From CAYWCV01 sp964629885 (lineage in GTDB: Bacteria; Bacteroidota; Rhodothermia; Balneolales; CAYWCV01): a DNA stretch of 64,000 nt. Below, in pieces: positions 1 to 6,121 of this stretch. Below the pieces are notes generated by a model, which saw nothing but the letters and a program-made list of their open reading frames with translations, searched no databases and was not told where the DNA came from. The DNA lies in assembly GCA_964629885.1 (NCBI GenBank), contig CAZVRJ010000002.1, positions 49,705 through 113,704 on the forward strand, in the 5' to 3' direction. The position numbers were made by a program, and so were the translations under genes. Position 1 is the first letter of the stretch, and each line of letters opens with the position of its first letter.

Positions 1-331
1 TGTTTGGATCCACAAAATCCCAAAGGATGCCCAATACTCCTGAAATGATCGCAATTAATACGCCAGTTACCAGTCCCATTACGGCACCTTTGCCCACAGG
101 GACACGCAAGTCGGTAGCTTTGATGTACCCTCTCACGACTAGAAGGCCTGCAACTGCTGCTACAAGACAAAGTACTACACTAGCAATGGATGGAATAAAC
201 ATCATCATCATTGACGGTTGCATACTTGTCACTGTATAAGCAACTACCAAATTTCCGACGAATGCAATGATGGCGAAGATCATCGCGAACCGAAGTGCAA
301 AGGGCATGTAACTTTCGTTAGCTTGTTCCAT
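1..331 (-). CDS. Small multi-TM membrane protein, DUF4199-like (3' end outside window)
   Basis: An open reading frame starts at an ATG at 331 on the minus strand and runs off the left edge with no stop, giving 110 residues. It begins MEQANESYMPFALRF and has at least three hydrophobic segments (about residues 11-35, 42-66 and 80-100), then a WDFVDPN stretch. The last helix plus a D-P pair resembles the DUF4199 family common in Bacteroidota, but the fragment is too short to be sure. It overlaps the end of the upstream DUF2085 gene by 14 bases, so the two are probably translated together. Function is unknown. Confidence 0.6.
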   Translation of the reverse strand, partial: MEQANESYMPFALRFAMIFAIIAFVGNLVVAYTVTSMQPSMMMMFIPSIASVVLCLVAAVAGLLVVRGYIKATDLRVPVGKGAVMGLVTGVLIAIISGVLGILWDFVDPN

Positions 332-818
332 GTAAGTATTGGTTTGGTTTTTGTTTGAATTCACCTGCAAGTAACCAAGCAAGGCTCATGCCAAAGAGTG
401 CTCCGAGGATGATACGGCTTTGATGCGAATTCATCCAAACTCCAGCGAGATTTCCCATGAAATCTATGACGATAAGCGCAAGTGCCACGATGATCAGGTT
501 GATAGCAACTTTTTTTCGGTAAGGAAGCCCAGTTGCCAAAAGAAATGGAAACAGAATCAATCCTGTAAAAAAAGACCCATAAATGCCGAAACACCGGCTG
601 CAAACAGCCATAATCACACCGCTAAGTGATAGTGAACGTCCGTCCTGCTGATGGCACAACGAATCGAACACCATGAGGCTGGCCTTGTGGTAGAAGTGGT
701 CACTGTCGAGTCCGAACAATCCACCACCCAAAGACATGAAGAAAAGCAGTGCTGCAAAAAATATCAGCACACCATACCAAAGTGGTGAGAAATCTTCGTA
801 AGACCGTACATGCGACAT
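318..818 (-). CDS. DUF2085 family membrane protein
   Basis: This 166-residue protein has about four hydrophobic segments (near residues 15-35, 65-72, 80-100 and 105-125). It carries the signature of DUF2085: a CHQ...RS motif at C55 and a CSRCFGIY motif at C73-C76. Family members are small membrane proteins of unknown function, and the conserved cysteines suggest metal binding or a disulfide. It sits 30 bases downstream of the thioesterase gene on the same strand and overlaps the next membrane gene, so it probably belongs to the accA transcript. The family call is good; no function can be assigned. Confidence 0.75.
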   Translation of the reverse strand: MSHVRSYEDFSPLWYGVLIFFAALLFFMSLGGGLFGLDSDHFYHKASLMVFDSLCHQQDGRSLSLSGVIMAVCSRCFGIYGSFFTGLILFPFLLATGLPYRKKVAINLIIVALALIVIDFMGNLAGVWMNSHQSRIILGALFGMSLAWLLAGEFKQKPNQYLHGTS

Positions 819-848
819 ATTTAGACCTACGCCAACTGCGCAAGAAGG

Positions 849-1292
849 TTACAAAATTCCGGCTTTTTTTAGTCCTTCGGCGAAATACTGTGGAGCACGT
901 ACCGGGCGACGAGTGGTTGCATCCATGAACACTAGGACAACGTTACCAATAGCCTTGGTACGCTCATTCGCTGCATCTGTGATCTTGTACCAGGTGTCAA
1001 GTTTTACCCCAGGTACCTGAAACATGAATGTGTGGATGTTGAATGGTTCATCATAAAGCAGTGGTTCCTTGTAGTCGACCGCAGCATGGACTACTGGGAG
1101 CATGATCCCATTCGATTCAAGCTCAGAGTATGTGAGGCCAAATGTGCGAATCATCTCGGTTCGCGCCACCTCGAAATACTCCAAATAATTGCCGTAGTAT
1201 ACATATCCCATTTGATCCGTTTCGGCATAACGACTGCGGAGGCTGTGTACATGCTTCAGCAGCGGTTTGCCGTCAGGAAACGTGATAGACAT
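849..1292 (-). CDS. Acyl-CoA thioesterase, YbgC/4-hydroxybenzoyl-CoA thioesterase family
   Basis: A 147-residue hotdog-fold protein. The motif YAETDQMGYVYYGNYLEYFE near residues 20-40 matches the YbgC/FcbT family, in which the Asp of the (T/C)D motif is the catalytic residue in thioester hydrolysis. The start at 1292 (MSITFPDGKPLLKHV) is preferred over an ATG at 1340, because the longer version would run into accA and adds unconserved sequence. The gene begins one base after the accA stop, so the two are almost certainly co-transcribed, which places it in fatty-acid or acyl-CoA housekeeping. The exact substrate cannot be read from the sequence. Confidence 0.85.
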   Translation of the reverse strand: MSITFPDGKPLLKHVHSLRSRYAETDQMGYVYYGNYLEYFEVARTEMIRTFGLTYSELESNGIMLPVVHAAVDYKEPLLYDEPFNIHTFMFQVPGVKLDTWYKITDAANERTKAIGNVVLVFMDATTRRPVRAPQYFAEGLKKAGIL

Positions 1293-1293
1293 G

Positions 1294-2253
1294 CTATTCG
1301 GCCACTTCGATATGCACGCCCATCGAGCTGTACTTCTCAACGCGCTGGTTCACAAGCTGGTCAGCTTTCAGCTTGCCTAGGCGACCAAGACTGTCGACGA
1401 GTTGCTTTTTCACAAGCACAGCCGATGCTTTGTGGTCGCGATGGGCACCCCCTTTTGGCTCTGGTATCACACCGTCGATTACGCCAAGTTCAATGAGGTC
1501 GATGGCGGTGAGCTTAAGTGCCTTCGCAGCCTGCTCTTTATATTCCCAGGTTTTCCAGAGAATGCTGGAGCACGACTCGGGCGATATGACCGAATACCAG
1601 GTGTTCTCCAACATGTAGACTTCGTTGCCCATTCCAATTCCGAGGGCGCCGCCGCTGGCTCCTTCTCCAATCACGACCGTAATGATTGGCACTCGCAGCA
1701 CCGCCATCTCCATTAGGTTGCGTGCAATGGCCTCGGCTTGTCCCCTTTCCTCGGCTTCAAGCCCTGGGAATGCGCCCGGTGTGTCGAGTAGGGTGATTAC
1801 AGGAATATTGTACTTCTCGGCCAGCTTCATGAGTCGAAGCGCCTTACGGTATCCTTCAGGGTTCGCCATTCCGAAATTACGGTATTGACGTGTCTTGGTG
1901 TCGCGACCCTTTTGATGACCCATGACCATCACCGATTGCCCGTCAATAGTTGCAATACCACCTACCAACGCTTTATCGTCGGCATAGTAACGGTCGCCGT
2001 GCAGCTCGATGAAATCGCCGCACATCAGATCGATGTAATCGAGTGTATACGGGCGCTCAGGGTGCCGAGCCAGCTGTACGCGTTGCCAGCGAGTTAGATT
2101 GGCAAAAACCTTGGAGCGGAGTTCTTCGACCCTGGTCTCGAGGTTGCTGATCTCTTTAGCGAGGATGTCGTTGTCGGCAATTGAGAGAGCCTTCAGTTGG
2201 ACAATCTTCTGCTCCAGGTCGTAAATGGGTTTTTCGAAGTCGAGATGGTTCAT
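1294..2253 (-). CDS. accA: Acetyl-CoA carboxylase carboxyltransferase subunit alpha
   Basis: This 319-residue protein is the alpha half of the carboxyltransferase that moves CO2 from biotin-BCCP to acetyl-CoA, the first committed step of fatty acid synthesis. It shows the N-terminal helical region (DFEKPIYDLEQKI), a crotonase-like core with GHQKGR, RNFGMANPEGYRKALRLM, DTPGAFPG and GEGASGGALGIG, and the typical PEPKGGAHRD end. I start it at 2253 (MNHLDFEKP). A longer frame to 2343 only translates the heptamer repeat array in the leader. accD is not in the window. The leader of about 85 bases carries the tandem repeat at 2282-2320. Confidence 0.95.
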   Translation of the reverse strand: MNHLDFEKPIYDLEQKIVQLKALSIADNDILAKEISNLETRVEELRSKVFANLTRWQRVQLARHPERPYTLDYIDLMCGDFIELHGDRYYADDKALVGGIATIDGQSVMVMGHQKGRDTKTRQYRNFGMANPEGYRKALRLMKLAEKYNIPVITLLDTPGAFPGLEAEERGQAEAIARNLMEMAVLRVPIITVVIGEGASGGALGIGMGNEVYMLENTWYSVISPESCSSILWKTWEYKEQAAKALKLTAIDLIELGVIDGVIPEPKGGAHRDHKASAVLVKKQLVDSLGRLGKLKADQLVNQRVEKYSSMGVHIEVAE

Positions 2254-2281
2254 AGTTTTGAATATAAGGAAGAATAGGATA

Positions 2282-2320
2282 ATTGGACATTGGACATTGG
2301 ACATTGGACATTGGACATTG
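2282..2320. repeat. Heptanucleotide tandem array, ATTGGAC x5.6
   Basis: Five perfect copies of ATTGGAC (2282-2316) are followed by a partial ATTG. The array lies between the accA start and the divergent ArsR gene, inside the likely accA leader. Read on the minus strand it would encode NVQCPMSNVQCP-like peptide, an artefact often seen in translated databases. The perfection of the copies suggests recent slippage or spread. Confidence 0.9.
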
Positions 2321-2339
2321 AGAGGCGAGATATATTTTG

Positions 2340-2355
2340 ACATTTGAACAAATGT
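2340..2355. promoter_or_regulatory. Candidate operator of the ArsR-family repressor
   Basis: A perfect inverted repeat ACATTTG-AA-CAAATGT lies 15 bases upstream of the ArsR start at 2371, followed by AT-rich CATATATTTG. ArsR-family repressors, including BigR, typically bind 12-2-12-like AT-rich palindromes overlapping their own promoter. The position fits autoregulation of the sulfur operon and could also affect accA on the other strand. The site is inferred from symmetry and position only. Confidence 0.5.
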
Positions 2356-2370
2356 TCATATATTTGTTTT

Positions 2371-2682
2371 ATGGACACAGAAATACTACACCAGACACGC
2401 ATACCGACTTCCGAGCTTGAGCCGCTCTCGCAGGTGCTGAAAGCCATTGCGCATCCGGCTAGGCTCGCCATTGTCGACTTGCTCAGCCAGCACGACCAGC
2501 TGCACTGCACCCAGCTCATGGAGGCCACTGGCGTTGAGCAGTCGCTTTTGTCGCATCACTTGACGACAATGCACGACCGGGGAGTGCTCAGCCGCGTAAA
2601 GGATGGTAAATACATTCTTTACCGCCTTGCCGACAAACGCATGGCAAACATCATCGACTGTATAATCAAGCAAAACGGATGA
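2371..2682 (+). CDS. ArsR-family transcriptional repressor, BigR/SqrR-like candidate
   Basis: A 103-residue winged-helix protein with the ArsR layout: LKAIAHPARLAIVDLL, a recognition helix around EQSLLSHHLTTMHDRGVL, then a wing (KDGKYILYRL). Two cysteines lie in the folded part, C46 (LHCTQL) and C97 (IIDCII). A pair of cysteines, one in the C-terminal helix, is what BigR and SqrR use to sense persulfides, though C46 is not in the exact BigR position. The start at 2371 is chosen because the ten extra residues from 2344 would cover the palindrome at 2340-2355. It overlaps the exporter gene by ATGA. The operon context favours a sulfane-sulfur sensor over a metal sensor. Confidence 0.8.
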   Translation: MDTEILHQTRIPTSELEPLSQVLKAIAHPARLAIVDLLSQHDQLHCTQLMEATGVEQSLLSHHLTTMHDRGVLSRVKDGKYILYRLADKRMANIIDCIIKQNG

Positions 2683-3482
2683 TGATCACGTTTGTCGCAG
2701 GGCTGATTATGGCTCTCATCATTGGGATCACACTTGGATTGATCGGTGGTGGTGGTTCCATCCTCACAGTACCTGTTTTCGTTTATATTTTGGGAATCCC
2801 CCCTGTTGAGGCAACAGCCTACTCGCTTTTCGTTGTTGGCGCGACATCTGCTGCAGGTGCACTCGGATACCAGAAGCAAGGTTTGATCGCATGGAAAGAT
2901 GGTCTCATCTTTGCCATACCTTCGCTTATTGCAGTTTTCTTGGTGCGATCATTGGTCGTACCTGCTCTACCTCAAACAATGGGTGGAATGTTGGGTCTGT
3001 CGTTTTCGAAGGACCTGTTCATCATGGTGTTGTTCGCGGTTATCATGGCAATGGCATCTATCACTATGATTAAGGATGGTATTCAAGTAGCACCCAATCC
3101 AAATATGAGTCCCCTCAAAAAGTCGATCATCATCATGATAGAGGGTTTTGGCGTAGGCGCAATAACGGGCTTAGTTGGTGCTGGCGGCGGATTCCTCATC
3201 ATACCGGCCCTAGTGATCCTGATGGGTATGGACATGAAATTGGCGGTTGGTACCTCATTGATGATCATTGCCGTGAAATCTCTGATCGGTTTCACTGGCG
3301 ACATCATTGCCCTGCCCAGCATCGATTGGGCACTCATATTGCAATTCACGGCTCTGTCGCTGGTGGGAGTCTGGTTTGGCTTGAGAATATCTAAGCACGT
3401 CTCCGGACAAAAACTAAAAAAAGCATTCGGCTACTTTGTGGCCATCATGGCTGTTGCCATACTCACTGTAGAACTACTTTAA
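2679..3482 (+). CDS. TauE/SafE family sulfite/organosulfonate exporter
   Basis: This 267-residue protein has about eight hydrophobic helices and two internal repeats, each with a glycine-rich motif: GLIGGGGSILTVPVFVYILG near residue 18 and GLVGAGGGFLIIPALVILMG near residue 160. That duplicated pattern is diagnostic of TauE/SafE (DUF81) inner-membrane exporters. Its start overlaps the repressor stop (ATGA), so the two are translationally coupled. In BigR and Cst operons a TauE protein accompanies persulfide dioxygenase and is thought to export sulfite, the product of that enzyme. The same role is inferred here. Confidence 0.9.
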   Translation: MMITFVAGLIMALIIGITLGLIGGGGSILTVPVFVYILGIPPVEATAYSLFVVGATSAAGALGYQKQGLIAWKDGLIFAIPSLIAVFLVRSLVVPALPQTMGGMLGLSFSKDLFIMVLFAVIMAMASITMIKDGIQVAPNPNMSPLKKSIIIMIEGFGVGAITGLVGAGGGFLIIPALVILMGMDMKLAVGTSLMIIAVKSLIGFTGDIIALPSIDWALILQFTALSLVGVWFGLRISKHVSGQKLKKAFGYFVAIMAVAILTVELL

Positions 3483-3515
3483 TTAACATCAAGCAAGCAC
3501 ATCATAACAACCCAT

Positions 3516-4895
3516 ATGAGCACTAACTATCATATCTATCAATTTGAAGACAAGGGTCTTGCACACTATAGCTACGCCATCGTAAGCGATGGAAAAATGG
3601 CTCTAGTCGATCCAGCACGTGATCCTCAGCCATACTATGACCATGCCAAGCGAATGAACGCCACGATTGTGGCTGTGATCGAGACCCACCCGCATGCCGA
3701 CTTTGTGAGCAGTCACCTTGAAATCTCGGCTACTACCGGAGCCAAGGTGTATGTAAGCAAACTTGTTGGTGCAGGATACGATCACGTGACCTTCGACGAC
3801 GGCGATATCCTGAAATTGGGCCCAATAGAGCTCCACTCCATGAATACACCGGGCCACTCGCCCGACAGCATCAGCATTTTGCTAGTCGAAAATGGGAAAC
3901 AAATGGCATTATTCTCTGGCGACACTCTTTTTGTGGGCGATGTTGGGCGTCCAGATCTCCGTGAAAAAGCGGGAAATATCACTGCAAAGCGCGAAGAATT
4001 GGCTCGTATGATGTACAATACCGTTCAAACACGCCTCAAGCCACTCGAGGACAATGTGGTAGTCTATCCTGCGCACGGTGCCGGATCCCTCTGCGGTAAA
4101 GCTCTCAGTAGCGCAGCATCGACCACTATCGGGGCTGAACGCCTGACCAACTACGCGTTTCGCAACATGACAGAAGATGAGTTTGTGGTAGAGTTGACCT
4201 CAGAGCAGCCACATATTCCGAAATATTTCGGCAACTCAGTCGGAATGAACCGAAATGGTGCCCCGTCGTTTGAGAAGTCGGTTGCTGCCGTTAAGCGACT
4301 TGGACACATGTCTGCCGATGATGCCGTCACATCTCTTGGTGCTGATGCACTTATCATCGATGTTCGTCCAGAGGTCGCATTCAAGGCCGGGCACATCAAG
4401 GGTTCGATCAACGTCCAGAACAACAGCAAATTTGACACTTGGCTCGGTACGATCTTCGCACCTAGCGACAGCTTCTACATAGCTGTGAGCAACGCCGAAG
4501 AAGCCGAGCATGTAATTCGCAGAGCTGCATTCATCGGATACGAATCGACCATCAAAGGTGTGTTCATCCTAGATGCTGTAAGCGCAGACAGCACATTATC
4601 GCGTGCCGACTTAGATGCATTGCTAGAATCGCCAAATTCGTATACGGTTGTGGACGTTCGCAACGAGAACGAGGCGCGAACAGCACCAATGTTCGCTGGG
4701 GCAATCAATATTCCGTTGCATGAACTTCAGGGCCGCATTAACGAGCTCCCGCTCGATAAACCGATAATGGTACACTGTGCTGCAGGTTACCGCTCGGCTG
4801 CAGGGTCTTCTATCATTGCACGTGAATTGGGCGACAAAGTTGAAGTCCACGATATCGGCGAATCGATCAAGGACGTGCCTATAATGACCGCCTGA
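3516..4895 (+). CDS. Persulfide dioxygenase-rhodanese fusion, CstB-like
   Basis: A 459-residue cytoplasmic protein. Residues 1-240 are a metallo-beta-lactamase-fold persulfide dioxygenase with THPHAD (H58, H60, D62), PGHSPDS (H114), FSGDTLFVGDVGRPDL (D136) and PAHGAGSLCGKAL (H187, C193). Residues 265-352 form a rhodanese-like domain with no catalytic cysteine, and residues 365-459 a second one with an active loop at HCAAGYRS (C421). This order, and the GAGSxCGK motif rather than the AHDY of ETHE1, match CstB of Staphylococcus. CstB converts low-molecular-weight persulfides to thiosulfate and sulfite. The exporter upstream and the YeeE pair downstream support that role. Confidence 0.88.
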   Translation: MSTNYHIYQFEDKGLAHYSYAIVSDGKMALVDPARDPQPYYDHAKRMNATIVAVIETHPHADFVSSHLEISATTGAKVYVSKLVGAGYDHVTFDDGDILKLGPIELHSMNTPGHSPDSISILLVENGKQMALFSGDTLFVGDVGRPDLREKAGNITAKREELARMMYNTVQTRLKPLEDNVVVYPAHGAGSLCGKALSSAASTTIGAERLTNYAFRNMTEDEFVVELTSEQPHIPKYFGNSVGMNRNGAPSFEKSVAAVKRLGHMSADDAVTSLGADALIIDVRPEVAFKAGHIKGSINVQNNSKFDTWLGTIFAPSDSFYIAVSNAEEAEHVIRRAAFIGYESTIKGVFILDAVSADSTLSRADLDALLESPNSYTVVDVRNENEARTAPMFAGAINIPLHELQGRINELPLDKPIMVHCAAGYRSAAGSSIIARELGDKVEVHDIGESIKDVPIMTA

Positions 4896-4904
4896 TTAGT
4901 AAAA

Positions 4905-5030
4905 TGGTTAGTAGTAGAGTAGTAGAGTAGTATTTCGAATTACCGCTCTACCACTCTACCGCTCTACCACTCTAGATCCTTCACTCCGTTCAGGACGGCT
5001 TCGCCGCTCTACTAATCATCCACTCTACCT
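4905..5030. repeat. Octamer tandem array and flanking repeats between sulfur genes
   Basis: The 150-base gap between the dioxygenase and the first YeeE gene is almost all repeat. Bases 4942-4973 hold ACCGCTCT and ACCACTCT alternating, four units in all. To the left is a GTAGTAGA-type stretch (about 4910-4932), and to the right looser CTCTAC copies (5007-5030). The left part is partly complementary to the right, so RNA folding is possible. A short hairpin, CGGC-TTC-GCCG, lies at 4996-5006. This spacer may separate expression of the two halves of the operon. Confidence 0.8.
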
Positions 5031-5045
5031 CTTAACTACTCTTCT

Positions 5046-5603
5046 ATGATTGACTGGTTGTTTCAACCCTGGCCATGGTATGTCTCTGGCATAATTATCG
5101 GAATCATGGTCCCGCTTTTGCTATGGATTGGCAACAAGTCGCTTGGCATATCAAGCTCAATGCGTCATATGTGCGCAATCGCGGTACCGGCTAAAATCCC
5201 ATTCTTTAATTACGACTGGCGCAAGCACACCTGGAATTTGATTTTTGTTGGCGGCTTGTTCATAGGCGGCATAATTGGCGGCTACTTCCTCGGTGGCAAC
5301 GGTGATGTTGCCATAAGCGAGGCAACAAAGACAGACTTGCGGGAACTTGGTATTACCAATTTCACTGGATTGATGCCCCAGGACCTTTTCGGTGTGGATG
5401 CCATCTTCAGTTCTAAGGGACTGATCTTTCTGGTGATTGGTGGCCTCTTGGTCGGATTTGGTACACGATACGCTGGTGGATGCACGTCTGGCCACACCAT
5501 ATTTGGATTGGCCACACTTCAATGGCCTTCATTGGTCGCTTCCATCAGCTTTTTTGCCGGCGGTCTCCTCGTGACCCACTTCGTGCTGCCCCTCATACTG
5601 TAA
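5046..5603 (+). CDS. YeeE/YedE family (DUF395) sulfur transporter, first half
   Basis: A 185-residue membrane protein with about five hydrophobic segments. The motif GFGTRYAGGCTSGHTIFGLATLQ near residues 138-160 contains the conserved cysteine (GGCTSGH) of YeeE/YedE proteins, which move thiosulfate or other sulfur compounds. Another cysteine occurs in SSMRHMCAIAVP near residue 43. It is half the size of fused YeeE and pairs with the next gene 30 bases downstream, like PmpA/PmpB. Placement after a persulfide dioxygenase is the arrangement known from bigR operons. Confidence 0.88.
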   Translation: MIDWLFQPWPWYVSGIIIGIMVPLLLWIGNKSLGISSSMRHMCAIAVPAKIPFFNYDWRKHTWNLIFVGGLFIGGIIGGYFLGGNGDVAISEATKTDLRELGITNFTGLMPQDLFGVDAIFSSKGLIFLVIGGLLVGFGTRYAGGCTSGHTIFGLATLQWPSLVASISFFAGGLLVTHFVLPLIL

Positions 5604-5633
5604 TTTTATCATCTAAACATTTTATTTAAAGAT

Positions 5634-6044
5634 ATGCGTAATGTCGCTTATCTCTTGGCTGGCATTGTCTTCGGACTGGTGCTGATCAAGGGCGAAATCA
5701 TCTCATGGTTTAGGATTCAGGAAATGTTCCGTTTCCAATCGTTTCATATGTATGGCATAATCGGTACTGCCGTTTTGGTAGGATTGGTTACAACCCAACT
5801 CATGAAACTGACGAAAGCAACCTCCCTCGACGGCGAGGATATTCAACTCCAACCCAAGGAGTTCAGCAAGGGCCTCATCTACGGAGGCTTAATGTTCGGC
5901 TTTGGATGGGCGCTTACCGGTGCGTGTCCCGGACCGATCTATACGCAGATCGGAGCTGGATACATCCCAGTAGTAATTACTCTGTTTAGCGCAATTGCAG
6001 GCACATGGCTATACGGTGCTATGCGCCAACGATTGCCGCACTGA
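5634..6044 (+). CDS. YeeE/YedE family (DUF6691-type) sulfur transporter, second half
   Basis: This 136-residue membrane protein has about four helices and the motif GFGWALTGACPGPIYTQIGAG near residues 92-112. It contains the conserved GxCPGP cysteine of the short YeeE/YedE partner. It begins MRNVAYLLAGIVFGLVLIKGE, as such partners usually do. Together with the preceding gene it should make the two halves of one transporter. It is the last gene of the operon and ends 77 bases before the stop of a convergent histidine kinase gene. The 77-base gap shows no clear terminator. Confidence 0.88.
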   Translation: MRNVAYLLAGIVFGLVLIKGEIISWFRIQEMFRFQSFHMYGIIGTAVLVGLVTTQLMKLTKATSLDGEDIQLQPKEFSKGLIYGGLMFGFGWALTGACPGPIYTQIGAGYIPVVITLFSAIAGTWLYGAMRQRLPH

Positions 6045-6121
6045 TCACTGATAGTCCTCAAGAGAGGGGTGTGATGGCACTTGGTTTGCACATGCGTTGT
6101 GCGACCGGTGCCGTCCATCCT

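Noticed and set aside
1373..1888. Long open frames on the plus strand opposite accA.
   Set aside because: They are shadows of accA; no conserved protein motif is seen and codon use does not fit.
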